From positions 124,001-188,000 of the forward strand of contig NZ_QMIG01000005.1 of NCBI RefSeq assembly GCF_003287285.1: a DNA stretch of 64,000 bases, read 5' to 3'. Under the pieces are notes generated by a model that did no database searches, had not been told where the DNA came from, and saw only the letters and a list, made by a program, of their open reading frames with translations. Shown here piece by piece: positions 51,318-59,602 of this stretch. Source of the DNA: Phytoactinopolyspora halophila (GTDB taxonomy: Bacteria; Actinomycetota; Actinomycetes; Jiangellales; Jiangellaceae). The number at the start of each line of letters is the position of its first letter. Positions within the stretch are counted from its first letter, which is position 1. Made by a program: the position numbers and the translations under genes.

Positions 51318-51385
51318 ACTTCTTGGGTTTGTGGAACGTCCAGAGCGCTCGGAGGCCGCCTGGACGTTCCGCAGCCCCAAGAAGT
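51318..51385. repeat. Palindromic repeat family B, copy 2
   Basis: Arms 51318-51343 (ACTTCTTGGGTTTGTGGAAC...) and 51360-51385 pair with three mismatches over 26 bases. It lies between convergent genes (lactonase, dienelactone hydrolase), the ideal place for a bidirectional terminator. It shares the words CTTCTTGGG, TGTGGAACG and their complements with copy 1. Confidence 0.85.
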
Positions 51386-51397
51386 TGAATCTTTCGG

Positions 51398-51964
51398 TCA
51401 CGAGACGGACTGCAGGAACGTGAGCGTGCGGTCGAGCAGCAGGCGAGCGCTCGCGGGCTCGTAATCGGGAGAGTCAGCGTCGGCGAAGAGATGCCCCGTG
51501 CCCGGATACACGAACAACTCCGCCGACCTGGCCGCCTCCGCCAGAGCTCGGCACGCGTCGAGCTCGCTCCACTCGTCGCCCTCCATCACGTGAATCTGCA
51601 GCGGCACGCCGGCCGGCCACGGGCGACCGAGTTCGGAGGCCGGAACGCCGCCATGGAACAGCACCGCGCCGACGGCTCCCGGCCGGGTCTGGGCCAGCGC
51701 CTGGGCGGGCAAGGCTCCCAGGGAGAACCCGGCGTAGACGATCTCGGACGAGAGCTCGTTCGCAGCGGCCACGCCGCGCGAGACGATTTCCGAGAAGCCC
51801 ACCTGTTCGGCGAAAGCGACCCCAGCATCGAGATCGGTAAACGTCTTGCCCTCGTAGAGGTCGGGCGTGTGCACGGTATGCCCGGCGTTTCTGATGTTCT
51901 GGGCGAACTCAAGGAACGCGCCGGTCCGCCCGTGTGCATGGTGGAACAGGAGGACGTCAGCCAT
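51398..51964 (-). CDS. Dienelactone hydrolase family protein (Ser nucleophile)
   Basis: 188-residue alpha/beta hydrolase. It opens ADVLLFHHAHGRTGAFLEFA, has the nucleophile elbow YAGFSLGALPAQ, the acid in HVMEGDEWSE and the His in YPGTGHLFAD. True dienelactone hydrolases use Cys in the elbow; here it is Ser, so general esterase activity is more likely. Single gene, convergent with the lactonase operon across repeat B copy 2. The 247 bp between it and the next gene show no feature I can name. Confidence 0.9.
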   Translation of the reverse strand: MADVLLFHHAHGRTGAFLEFAQNIRNAGHTVHTPDLYEGKTFTDLDAGVAFAEQVGFSEIVSRGVAAANELSSEIVYAGFSLGALPAQALAQTRPGAVGAVLFHGGVPASELGRPWPAGVPLQIHVMEGDEWSELDACRALAEAARSAELFVYPGTGHLFADADSPDYEPASARLLLDRTLTFLQSVS

Positions 51965-52211
51965 CGCTGCACACTAGTTGAACCATCAGTACGTGTCACC
52001 ATCCCGGCGTGCCGCACGACGGCTAGGAGAAGCTCGGCGTCGCTGGGCGAAGAACTGGCGGATGTCGGACGCGTGTGTGCCGGGCGCGAAAACGCCCAAC
52101 TGCGGTGCGGAATAGAACCATGACGTTGCAGTTCCTGCCGGTGCAGGCCCGTTGGGACGAGAATGTGGCCGAGCGTGGAAACGAATCATGTGGACGACGA
52201 AAGGAGTGATC

Positions 52212-52607
52212 GTGGCCAACCCGCCGATTCCAGAGCACTTGGTGGAGATTCTGAAGCGGCCCAATCCGGCCGTGATGGGCACGGTGCGCCCGGATGGCAC
52301 GCCCGTGACGGTGGCCACCTGGTACCTGTGGGAAGAGGGCCGGATCTTGCTTAACTTGGACGCCGGCCGCAAGCGTCTGGAGCACATCAAGGCGAATCCC
52401 CGGGTGTCTTTGACCGTGCTGGACGGAGACTCCTGGTATCGGCACGTCAGCGTGCAGGGCACCGTGACGCTCGACGATGACCCGGACCTCACCGACATCG
52501 ATCGTCTCGCCCGCCACTACATCGGCAAGCAGTACCCGGAGCGGGAGCGCCCGCGGGTGAGCGCCTGGCTCGACATCGACAGCTATCACTCCTGGAACGT
52601 GACGTAA
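52212..52607 (+). CDS. PPOX-class F420/FMN-dependent small oxidoreductase
   Basis: 131-residue split-barrel protein of the pyridoxamine-phosphate-oxidase-like group. It opens IPEHLVEILKRPNPAVMGTVRPDGTPVTVATWYLWEEGRILLNLDAGRKRLEHIKANPRVSLTVLD in blocks typical of actinobacterial F420-dependent family members (I quote only landmarks: AVMGTV, VATWYLW, NPRVSLTVLD). GTG 52212 follows AAGGAG by 5 bases. Cofactor (F420H2 or FMN) and substrate cannot be told apart by eye. Monocistronic. Confidence 0.88.
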   Translation: MANPPIPEHLVEILKRPNPAVMGTVRPDGTPVTVATWYLWEEGRILLNLDAGRKRLEHIKANPRVSLTVLDGDSWYRHVSVQGTVTLDDDPDLTDIDRLARHYIGKQYPERERPRVSAWLDIDSYHSWNVT

Positions 52608-52647
52608 GGAGCGTCCCGCCGTGGCGAGCTGGTGAAGACGGCACGTG

Positions 52648-53322
52648 TCAGGGCACAACGGACCGTGCGACGCGGAAACCGACGTCGTCGATCTGGAGGG
52701 TCGGGTGGCTGCGGCGGCGCACCGAGGCGCGGCAGCTCCAGTGCTCGTCGAACCAGCCGCCGCCGCGCAATACCCGATAGCTTCCGTAGACCTCGGCATC
52801 GTAGATGTCCCAGCACCACTCCCACACGTTGCCGAGCATGTCGTACAGGCCCCACGCGTTCGGCAGCTTGCCACCGACGTCGTGCACCCGCTCGGACGAG
52901 TTGTCGCGGTACCAAGCGATCTCGTCGAGATGCCCGTACCGTGGCCCTGTCGTACCGGCACGACAGGCGTACTCCCATTCGGCTTCGGCCGGTAGCCGGT
53001 ATCCGTCGGCGGAGGTGTCCCACGTGGCGTCCTCGACGTCAGCTTGCAGGTGGTACACCGGCGTCAACCCCTCGCGCAGCGATAGCGCGTTGCAGAACCG
53101 GACCGCATCCCACCAGGTAACGCTCTCGACGGGCAGGTGGTCGCCGTGCACGGTGCCCGGCCGCTGGCCAGCGACCTGTGCGTATTGAAGCTGGGTGACG
53201 GGGAACGCGGCAAGGTGGAACGGCGCAAGCTCGACCGGCCAGCTGCGCTGCGTCCGCCGATCCGACAGCGTCACCTGCCCGGCCGGTACGGCGATCATCT
53301 CGTTCCCGGCGTTTCCGTCCAT
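52648..53322 (-). CDS. Formylglycine-generating-enzyme/SUMF1-family protein
   Basis: 224 residues with the sulfatase-modifying-factor fold: FPVTQLQYAQVAG, PVESVTWWDAVRFCNALS, YRLPAEAEWEYACRAGT, DMLGNVWEWCWD and VLRGGGWFDEHWSCRASVRR. The Cys in SCRASVRR is at the place of a catalytic Cys of bacterial FGEs; the partner Cys is not obvious, and many family members are not sulfatase activators but ergothioneine- or toxin-type enzymes. No sulfatase lies nearby. It is shorter than a full FGE (about 300). Convergent with the PPOX gene. Confidence 0.88.
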   Translation of the reverse strand: MDGNAGNEMIAVPAGQVTLSDRRTQRSWPVELAPFHLAAFPVTQLQYAQVAGQRPGTVHGDHLPVESVTWWDAVRFCNALSLREGLTPVYHLQADVEDATWDTSADGYRLPAEAEWEYACRAGTTGPRYGHLDEIAWYRDNSSERVHDVGGKLPNAWGLYDMLGNVWEWCWDIYDAEVYGSYRVLRGGGWFDEHWSCRASVRRRSHPTLQIDDVGFRVARSVVP

Positions 53323-53477
53323 CGGTTGCCAAGCCTACGTGCGCCGGTTGTCACCCGTCCCTCGCGGTGGTGACACCGCTGGATCGGTTGAAGCGCGCGC
53401 CGCCCGCACGGCGGCTGTCCGGTTGCTGGTCTGGTCATTCCGTTGACCGGGAGCGTCGTCTGGGTAATGGTTAAGGG

Positions 53478-54425
53478 ATGAGCGGCGACGAGTCACGTGC
53501 GGGCGTGCAGCTGAGCAACCTCGATCGGCCGCTGTTCGCGGATGCAGGTGTGACCAAGCGGGACCTGGTCGACTACCTCGACGCCATCCACGATCGTGTC
53601 CTTCCGGTACTCGAGGATCGGCCACTGTCGGTGATGCGGGTCCATCGCGATCAAGCACCGTTCATGCAGAAGAACGTCCCGAAATACGCTCCGGCGTGGG
53701 TGCGAAAGGTCCAGATCTGGGCCGAGGCGTCGAGACGCGAGATCTCGTACGCGTTGTGCAACGATCGTCGCACGCTGTTGTGGTTCGCGAACCAGCGCGC
53801 CGTCGAATATCACGTGACATTGATCCGTGCCGATCAGCCGATGCACGCGACCCATCTGGTCGTCGACATCGATCCGCCGGAAGGCCGATTCGAGCACGCG
53901 GTCGGGGCGGCGTTCCTCGTGCGGCAGGCTCTCGCGGATACGGGATTGTCCGGAGCGGTGAAGACCAGCGGTGCCAAGGGGATACACGTCGTCGTGCCGG
54001 TTTCGGCGCCGACGTCGACGGAGGACGCCGCAGCCGCGACACGTGCGCTGGCGGCGCGTGCCGAACGTCTCGACCCGAAGCTGGCCACCACCGCGTACAT
54101 CGTCGAAGATCGCGAGGGCAAGGTGTTCCTCGACTCGACCCGGGCCGGCAGCGCGACGGTCATCGCCGCGTACAGCCCGCGGATACGGCCCGACGTGCCG
54201 ATCTCGTTCCCGCTGGCGTGGGAAGATCTCGAGGGGTTCGTTCCAGGTGAGGTGACGATCCGCAACGCCGTCGAACGTCTCGGCGGCGCCGACCCATGGG
54301 CGGATCAGATGCCACGCCCGCAGCCGCTGCCACCGGATCTGGTGGAGGAAGGGCACACCATACCGGTGGCCCGTGTCCAGGCCATGCACGAGGGCAAGCG
54401 CCGCGCCCGCGCTCGCCGTTCATGA
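53478..54425 (+). CDS. Stand-alone LigD polymerase (primase-like) domain
   Basis: 315-residue DNA/RNA polymerase domain of the archaeo-eukaryotic primase type, acting in non-homologous end joining or gap filling. It carries the catalytic Asp pair in HLVVDIDPPEG and the phosphate-binding KTSGAKGIHVVVPV, followed by DSTRAGSATVIAAYSPR with the third Asp. The N-terminal LSNLDRPLFADAGVTKRDLVDYL is characteristic of actinobacterial LigD-PolDom proteins. No Ku or ligase gene is adjacent. The C terminus is very basic (GKRRARARRS). Confidence 0.93.
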   Translation: MSGDESRAGVQLSNLDRPLFADAGVTKRDLVDYLDAIHDRVLPVLEDRPLSVMRVHRDQAPFMQKNVPKYAPAWVRKVQIWAEASRREISYALCNDRRTLLWFANQRAVEYHVTLIRADQPMHATHLVVDIDPPEGRFEHAVGAAFLVRQALADTGLSGAVKTSGAKGIHVVVPVSAPTSTEDAAAATRALAARAERLDPKLATTAYIVEDREGKVFLDSTRAGSATVIAAYSPRIRPDVPISFPLAWEDLEGFVPGEVTIRNAVERLGGADPWADQMPRPQPLPPDLVEEGHTIPVARVQAMHEGKRRARARRS

Positions 54426-54489
54426 TCCGTTGGTCACGCTCGCCGCCTCCGTCGTCCCTCCTCCGGCGGCTCGCCGTTCCGGCACATGA

Positions 54490-55419
54490 TCATTCCGGTT
54501 CCCCGGCGGAGCGAGCGTGCTTCACCTCGTGTGCAACGGCCCAGGCGTCCGCCACGGGTCCGACGTGCCCGAGCTTGTCGGGGTTGATCACCGAACGGAT
54601 CGTCTGGATCTGCCCACCGCATACGTCGAGCGTCATCGTGCCGACCACATTGCCGTTCCGATCGCGAAGGATCGCGCCAGGCTGGCCGTTCACCTCGCGT
54701 CGCTCCATGCGTGCGTCGATCTTGGCGAGCAGCGGGATGTTCGACGCCAGGAACCGGGCCACGTTGTCCGCGCCGATCACGCCCTTGCGGAACGCGGGTG
54801 CCTTGCCGCCCCCGTCTCCGAGCATCTGGACGTCGGCAGCGAGCAGCTCCCGAAGCCCGTCGACGTCGCCATCGCGGACCGCGCCGAAAAAGCGCGCCGC
54901 CAGCTCCTCGCGTTCCCGGCGATCCGCTTCGAACCGGGGGCGCCCATCGTCCATGTGGCGTCGCGCCCGGACGGCGAGCTGGCGGCAGGCCGCCTCGGAT
55001 CTGCCGACGGCCGACGCGATTTCGGGAAAGCCGAACCCGAACACGTCTCGCAGCACGAAGACCGCCCGTTCGAGCGGGCTGAGCCGCTCGAGCAGCAACA
55101 GGGCCGCCATCGACAACGAGTCGGCCAACTCGGCCGAGCGCGCCGGATCCTCGTAGGTGTCGGTGAGCAGCGGTTCGGGGAACCACGGCCCGACGTACGT
55201 TTCGCGCCGTGCGCGTGCGGATCGCAGCACGTCAATCGAGATCCGGGTGACGACAGCGGAGAGGTACGCCTTGGCCGACGTCGGCTGCGTCGGAGACGGC
55301 TCGTAGCGCAGCCAGGCCTCCTGGACCGCATCCTCGGCTTCGGTGACGCTGCCGAGAATTCGGTAGGCGATCGAGAACAGCAGCGGGCGTAGCTGTTCGA
55401 ATTCCTCGTCCCGGGTCAT
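54490..55419 (-). CDS. ECF41-type RNA polymerase sigma factor (SigJ-like) with SnoaL tail
   Basis: 309 residues. Region 2 (LLFSIAYRILGSVTEAEDAVQEAWLRY) and region 4 (ERLSPLERAVFVLRDVFGFGFPEIASAVGRSEAACRQL) are followed by a SnoaL-like domain (about 185-300). The linker has WFPEP, close to the ECF41 WLPEP, and the tail has NPDKL; both are group hallmarks that set sigma activity in cis, without an anti-sigma factor. ATG 55419 overlaps the stop of the epimerase gene, the typical ECF41 partner. A matching promoter lies before that gene. Confidence 0.93.
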   Translation of the reverse strand: MTRDEEFEQLRPLLFSIAYRILGSVTEAEDAVQEAWLRYEPSPTQPTSAKAYLSAVVTRISIDVLRSARARRETYVGPWFPEPLLTDTYEDPARSAELADSLSMAALLLLERLSPLERAVFVLRDVFGFGFPEIASAVGRSEAACRQLAVRARRHMDDGRPRFEADRREREELAARFFGAVRDGDVDGLRELLAADVQMLGDGGGKAPAFRKGVIGADNVARFLASNIPLLAKIDARMERREVNGQPGAILRDRNGNVVGTMTLDVCGGQIQTIRSVINPDKLGHVGPVADAWAVAHEVKHARSAGEPE

Positions 55420-56345
55420 GCGAGTTCTTCCCGGAAACCTTGCCGCCACGATGGATAGCGCGGCTGCCAGCCGAGCTCCCGCTTGGCCTTGGCGTTGGAG
55501 AAGCCGCGCCCCTCGACCATCATCATGACCGGCATCTCGCCCGCCAGTAGCCGGGCCAGCCACGTGGGGACCCGCATCGGCCGTTTCGCCCCTGCGCACG
55601 CAGCCAGGTGGGGTAGCCATTCCCTGGCCGGTGCGGGGTCGTCGTCGGCGATGTTGAACACACCGCTCGCCCGTTGCTCCACTGCCAGAACGGTAGCGCT
55701 CGCCGCGTCGTCGAGATGCACCCACGACATGTAGCCGGTGCCGCGCCCGACCAGCGGAAACTTCCGCTTGCGCACGAGCTCGACCTGGTCGTCAGTGGCA
55801 CCCGGCCCGTACAGCGCGCCGTATCGTAGGACCGCGCCGCCAGCTTTGACGACCACGTCCTCGAGATGGAAGAGGCACTCCGCCATCTTCCGCGCACTGG
55901 CCGGGAACGGGTCCAACGGATCTTCCTCGGTCTTCACCCATCCACCCTCGCGGATGCCGTTGAAACTGCCAAAGCCCTGCGCGACCACGTGAGACACGCC
56001 AGTCGCCTCGGCAGCGGCCAGCAGGTGGTCGGTCCCCTCAGTGCGCAACCGGGCGGTAAGGCCGAAGTACCGGTCGGGGTGCTTGAAGTCAGGCTTGCCG
56101 GCATGCGCCAGGGACAGCCCGGTCATCTGATGCACGATCGTATCCGGCTGAGCGGCCGCCACCGCCTCGCCGACCGACGCCGCATCCAGCCCGTCCATCA
56201 CCACGCCCTCGGCACCCATCTGTTCCAGCAGCCCCACCTTGCCCGCGTTGGTCGTCGTCGCGGTCACGTGATGGCCACGGCCCACGAGTTGCGGCACCAG
56301 GCGCCGTCCGATAACACCGGTCCCGCCTGCCACGAACACTCGCAT
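55416..56345 (-). CDS. NAD-dependent epimerase/dehydratase-like protein, ECF41 partner
   Basis: 309 residues, extended-SDR fold. The N terminus MRVFVAGGTGVIGRRLVPQLVGRG is the dinucleotide loop. Later landmarks are HVVAQGFGSFNGI, KTEEDPLDP, VLRYGALYGPG and MSWVHLDDAASATVLAVE. The classical YxxxK pair is not clear (SARKMAECLFHLED), so catalysis may differ. Start 56345 (third codon after the first Met) was chosen to begin at the strand. Upstream of, and overlapping, the sigma gene, so both probably come from one promoter at 56386-56413. Confidence 0.9.
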   Translation of the reverse strand: MRVFVAGGTGVIGRRLVPQLVGRGHHVTATTTNAGKVGLLEQMGAEGVVMDGLDAASVGEAVAAAQPDTIVHQMTGLSLAHAGKPDFKHPDRYFGLTARLRTEGTDHLLAAAEATGVSHVVAQGFGSFNGIREGGWVKTEEDPLDPFPASARKMAECLFHLEDVVVKAGGAVLRYGALYGPGATDDQVELVRKRKFPLVGRGTGYMSWVHLDDAASATVLAVEQRASGVFNIADDDPAPAREWLPHLAACAGAKRPMRVPTWLARLLAGEMPVMMMVEGRGFSNAKAKRELGWQPRYPSWRQGFREELA

Positions 56346-56385
56346 TGCGTCACGCTCCAATCCGGGTACTTGCTCTCACCACCGA

Positions 56386-56413
56386 GACGAGATAGTCCGG
56401 CAATTTTGTGACA
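56386..56413 (-). promoter_or_regulatory. Candidate ECF41 autoregulated promoter
   Basis: On the minus strand TGTCACA (56413-56407), 17 bases, then CGTC (56389-56386). ECF41 promoters are described as TGTCACA plus CGTC with about 16 bases between; this spacing is one longer. It lies about 40 bp upstream of the epimerase-sigma operon. Confidence 0.55.
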
Positions 56414-56537
56414 CGACGTCACTATCGTGGAACGTCCACTTGAGCCGATCGTGTCCGGAGAGTGGTGTGCGGTGGACGTGGCGACGCTCGCCGGACTTCC
56501 CACGTTGAAGATCACACTACGTGTCCCGGCGACATGG

Positions 56538-57688
56538 TCATGCCTCATCGTCGTCGGGCCACGCCTCGCGCGGCCACGCGGCGAGCGCCTTTGCCGCCAT
56601 GGCACGGTTGCGGGTGACGCGATTGCTGAGGGCGGTGGTTGGCGACAAGTGGCCAGCCCTTGCCCGGCCAGCGTTGCAATCCCTGCACGACGAAGCCGAG
56701 GCACGTGATACCAGCTCGAGTCCTCCAGCGGATGGCTGCGCAGCCGGCTCAGACGCGCAGGCAGGGTCGGAATGCCGAGCAGTCGCGCCGCGTGGTCGGC
56801 CCGGGCGAACGCGACCTCGTCGTCGGCTTGAAGGCCGGCTTCAACCATGTCGCGCCATCCCGGATGTTCGATGATCGCCACGCAGTCCGTACGAAGCGTT
56901 TCCCGCAGTTCCGAGGTCCAGCCACGCAGCTCCCGGGTATCCCAATCGGTGTCCTGATCGAGGAACTCGGCAATGTCGCCCAGGTGCAGCAGGTCGTCGA
57001 TCGTGCGTGCTCGGGTTGCCATGTGATCCACATACCGGCGAGTCGCTTGTGGCCCGTCCAGATAATCGTCGATGTTCTCGGCTGGGCCACCCTCGATGAG
57101 CGCGCTGAGAATGTCGCCGGCCGCCGCCAGGAGCTCGTCATCCACATCGTCACCGCCGAGCGCCGCGGCGAGGTCCCCGGTGGTGGCGGCCGTGTGGGCC
57201 AGGTACTCGTTCATGATCGAATTACGGAAGCCCTCCCGGAGAATCCAGTCCTTGATCTCCGGCCGGTCGGTGTTGGCGAGCCGTTCCACCAGATGAATGC
57301 GGCCCCAGCCTTCTACCTGCTGGGCCAACCTCCACTGTGCCGGCTCGCTATCGTGCAGGCCGTTGCCGAACGCCACGGCGACATAGAGGGTGAATTCTTC
57401 GTGTCGGCCCAAGGTCATCAGCTGCTCGGTCAGATCTTCCAGATCGAACAGCCCGAGCAGGCCCACGCCGACCTTCACCGGCTCGCGGTGTGCGGACTCG
57501 AATGCCAGCCGACGGCCCAGCTCGTAGACGCGCGCTGGCGGCAAGCGGGACGATGCCACCCGCTCCAGCAACGGATCGAGTACGGAGAGAGCGTCGACAG
57601 ACCGCAGCGACGTGTACAGCCGCTGGAATCGCTTCTCGGCTCGCCAGCCCCTGGTCGCACGGAGAATTCGGTCGAAGATTCGATCCAC
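56538..57688 (-). pseudogene. Unknown cytoplasmic gene broken by two frameshifts
   Basis: From 57688 the first 325 or so residues look like one helical protein (MDRIFDRILRATRGWRAEKRF, later LVERLANTDRPEIKDWILREGF), of a family I cannot name. After SSWYHVP near 56705 the frame degrades, but the next frame continues sensibly (GFVVQGLQRWPGKGWPLVANHRP) and near 56635 the third frame takes over (LSNRVTRNRAMAAKALAAWP...) to a stop at 56538-56540. Two one-base changes therefore separate the gene from a clean C terminus. Reading frame 1 through to 56264 gives low-quality sequence antisense to the epimerase gene and is not believed. May be decay or sequencing error. Confidence 0.7.
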
Positions 57689-57765
57689 TGGCTCGTGATC
57701 ATCGTCAGTGCCGAAGTGGTGTCCGACTGCCGCATTCGGCCGCGGTGTACGAGACGTGCGAGAGG

Positions 57766-58773
57766 TCAGGATTCAACGGTGGGTGACATGCCGAATGCAT
57801 GCGAGAGGCCGGGGTCAAGGAAACGTGTCATGCCGGCGATCCGGCCGTCGCGAAGGGTCAGGACGATGATGCCGTTGAAGCGGACCCCAGCATCGTCGTC
57901 GCCGGCGAGGTAGCAACCGAATGCTGGCTGGACGTTGGCGCCGGTCGGCACCAGACGGATGCGGCGGCCGGCACGCCAGGTGGCACTGCTGCGCAGGAAG
58001 GCCCCGATAGCGGTGGGGCCGTGGTATTCGTGCGGCGCGGGAGGCATGGCGAGCCAAGCGTCGTCGGTGAGGAGTTCGATGACGCCGTCGATGTCGTCCT
58101 CGGTGAATGCCCGGGCGAATCGTCGTGCGATATCCCACCCGTGCGTCGAGTGGGTGTGACGGTGCCCGTCGCTGCGAGCTGTCGTGCGCCGAGCGACGGA
58201 TGCGCGAGCACGTTGCAAGGCCCCCTTGACGGCGTTTCCCGTGGTGTCCAGCATCTCCGCGACGTCGGCGACGGAGAAATCGAGAACATCACAAAGGATC
58301 AGCGTGGCGACCTGCCGTGGCGGTAGCTCCTGCAACGCGGCGACGAACGCCAGCTCGGTCGCTTCCCGGGCGAGATATCGGCCCGCCGGACCGGGCGCTT
58401 GATCCGTGGCTTGCTCCAGCAAGGTGTCGGGATAGGGCTGCAGCCAGGTCAGATCTGACCGCCGGGAGGGCGGCGGAGGGTCGAATGGTGGGACTGGTTC
58501 GGCCGGAGCGCGCCTGCGGGAATCGCGCAGCGCGTTGAGGCAGCGGTTGGTGGCGATCCGGTAGAGCCAGGCGCGTATCGAGGACCGGCCAGCGAAGCCC
58601 GCGAGCCCGCGCCAGGCCGCCAGCATCGTCTCCTGGAGCATGTCGTCGGCATCGGCGAGTGAGCCCATCATCCGGTAGCAATGCAGGTGCAGCTCACGGC
58701 GGTACGGTTCGACGAGCTCGTGGAAGGCTTCGTCGCTCCTGTCTCGCGCGCGGTCCGGTGTGGACGGGGTCAC
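57766..58773 (-). CDS. ECF sigma factor with SnoaL-like tail (SigG-like)
   Basis: 335 residues. Region 2: LHLHCYRMMGSLADADDMLQETMLAAWRGL; region 4: QELPPRQVATLILCDVLDFSVADVAEMLDTTGNAVKGALQRAR. A C-terminal domain (about 215-330) has the SnoaL/NTF2 fold (FARAFTEDDIDGVIELLTDDAWLAMPP), as in actinobacterial SigG-like factors. GTG 58773 was chosen over an ATG at 58887 because the longer version adds an unconserved leader. Divergent from a single-domain SnoaL protein, with a dyad between them. No anti-sigma gene nearby. Confidence 0.92.
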   Translation of the reverse strand: MTPSTPDRARDRSDEAFHELVEPYRRELHLHCYRMMGSLADADDMLQETMLAAWRGLAGFAGRSSIRAWLYRIATNRCLNALRDSRRRAPAEPVPPFDPPPPSRRSDLTWLQPYPDTLLEQATDQAPGPAGRYLAREATELAFVAALQELPPRQVATLILCDVLDFSVADVAEMLDTTGNAVKGALQRARASVARRTTARSDGHRHTHSTHGWDIARRFARAFTEDDIDGVIELLTDDAWLAMPPAPHEYHGPTAIGAFLRSSATWRAGRRIRLVPTGANVQPAFGCYLAGDDDAGVRFNGIIVLTLRDGRIAGMTRFLDPGLSHAFGMSPTVES

Positions 58774-58839
58774 GCGTCCATCTTGACATGCGAGATCTCG
58801 CGGCGGATTCGGCCGAGAGCGTTCCGCTCGGCCGCCTAG

Positions 58840-58856
58840 CGGTGTCTCAAACACCG
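58840..58856. promoter_or_regulatory. Dyad between ECF sigma gene and SnoaL gene
   Basis: CGGTGT (58840-58845) and ACACCG (58851-58856) are a perfect inverted repeat with 5-base spacer CTCAA, 30 bp before the SnoaL start. It may be an operator or part of an ECF-type promoter. Confidence 0.4.
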
Positions 58857-58885
58857 TAGATGCATGTCGACGAAAGGAAGCGACC

Positions 58886-59278
58886 ATGACCGAACAGAGT
58901 GCCGCTGCGCTGGAGACCGCGCTCGCCTACCACCGTGCCTGGACGAACGACGACTTCGAGCGGGCAATGACCTACATTGCCGACGACATCGTCTGTGATG
59001 CACCGTCCGGACGGTTCGAGGGAGCCGAGGCCTTCCGTGGCTTCATGGGACCCTTTACGCAGATCCTCACGAGGTCCGAACTGCTGGCGGCGTTCGGTGA
59101 CGACACGACGGCAGTCCTGATGTATGACACCGACACCGTTCCGGTGAACGGCGCTCCCGGTGCCGAGTGGGTCCGGGTGGTCGACGGGCAGATTGCGCAG
59201 ATGCGGATCATCTTCGACAGGACACCCTTCGACGCCGCCCGCCGAGCAAGCGCATCCATGGCCTCCGGCAGCGAGTGA
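58886..59278 (+). CDS. SnoaL/NTF2-like small protein
   Basis: 130-residue alpha+beta cone. It begins TALAYHRAWTNDDFERAMTYIADDIVCDAP and ends with strands VRVVDGQIAQMRIIFDRTPFDA. Family members are hydratases, isomerases or ligand binders. GAAAGGAAG precedes ATG 58886. It is divergent from a sigma factor whose own tail has the same fold, so sensing of the same ligand or control by that sigma factor is plausible. Confidence 0.9.
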   Translation: MTEQSAAALETALAYHRAWTNDDFERAMTYIADDIVCDAPSGRFEGAEAFRGFMGPFTQILTRSELLAAFGDDTTAVLMYDTDTVPVNGAPGAEWVRVVDGQIAQMRIIFDRTPFDAARRASASMASGSE

Positions 59279-59374
59279 CCTCCGGGCCAGGCACGGCCTT
59301 TCGGTCAGGTGCGGTCTTCCGCTCAGGCGCCGCCCTCTGGCCGGCTGCGGCCTTGCGCGGGTGAACCCGCGGAG

Positions 59375-59599
59375 TTAGCCCTTGACCTTGGCGGGCAGCG
59401 AGCGCGCGTAGGCGAGGCCACGAGCCACCCACCGTTCGAGCTGCGTGGCCTCGCCCAGGGCAGCGGTGTCGACGTGGAGCCACCCGCGCATCTCGCGTCC
59501 GCGCATGACCATAGCCAGGCGGGCGCACGGTCCCGTGTGATGTCGGCCGCTGAAACGCCGGTGTGCCGCGACGGCTGGGCAGCCACACATGGTGGCCAC
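59375..59599 (-). pseudogene. Remnant of a TfoX N-terminal-domain protein
   Basis: The last 45 or so residues (ARLAMVMRGREMRGWLHVDT then LERWVARGLAYARSLPAK) match the second half of the TfoX N-terminal domain family. The first half is missing: the preceding 28 codons are unrelated, and the DUF899 gene ends 4 bp upstream. An intact protein would be about 110 residues. Likely a 5'-truncated relic. Confidence 0.6.
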
Positions 59600-59602
59600 A
59601 CA

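Noticed and set aside
56264-56537. C-terminal extension of the unknown gene into the epimerase region
   Set aside because: Sequence turns to low-quality Arg/Ser/Thr text and overlaps the epimerase start antisense; the frame-3 stop at 56538 is the better end.
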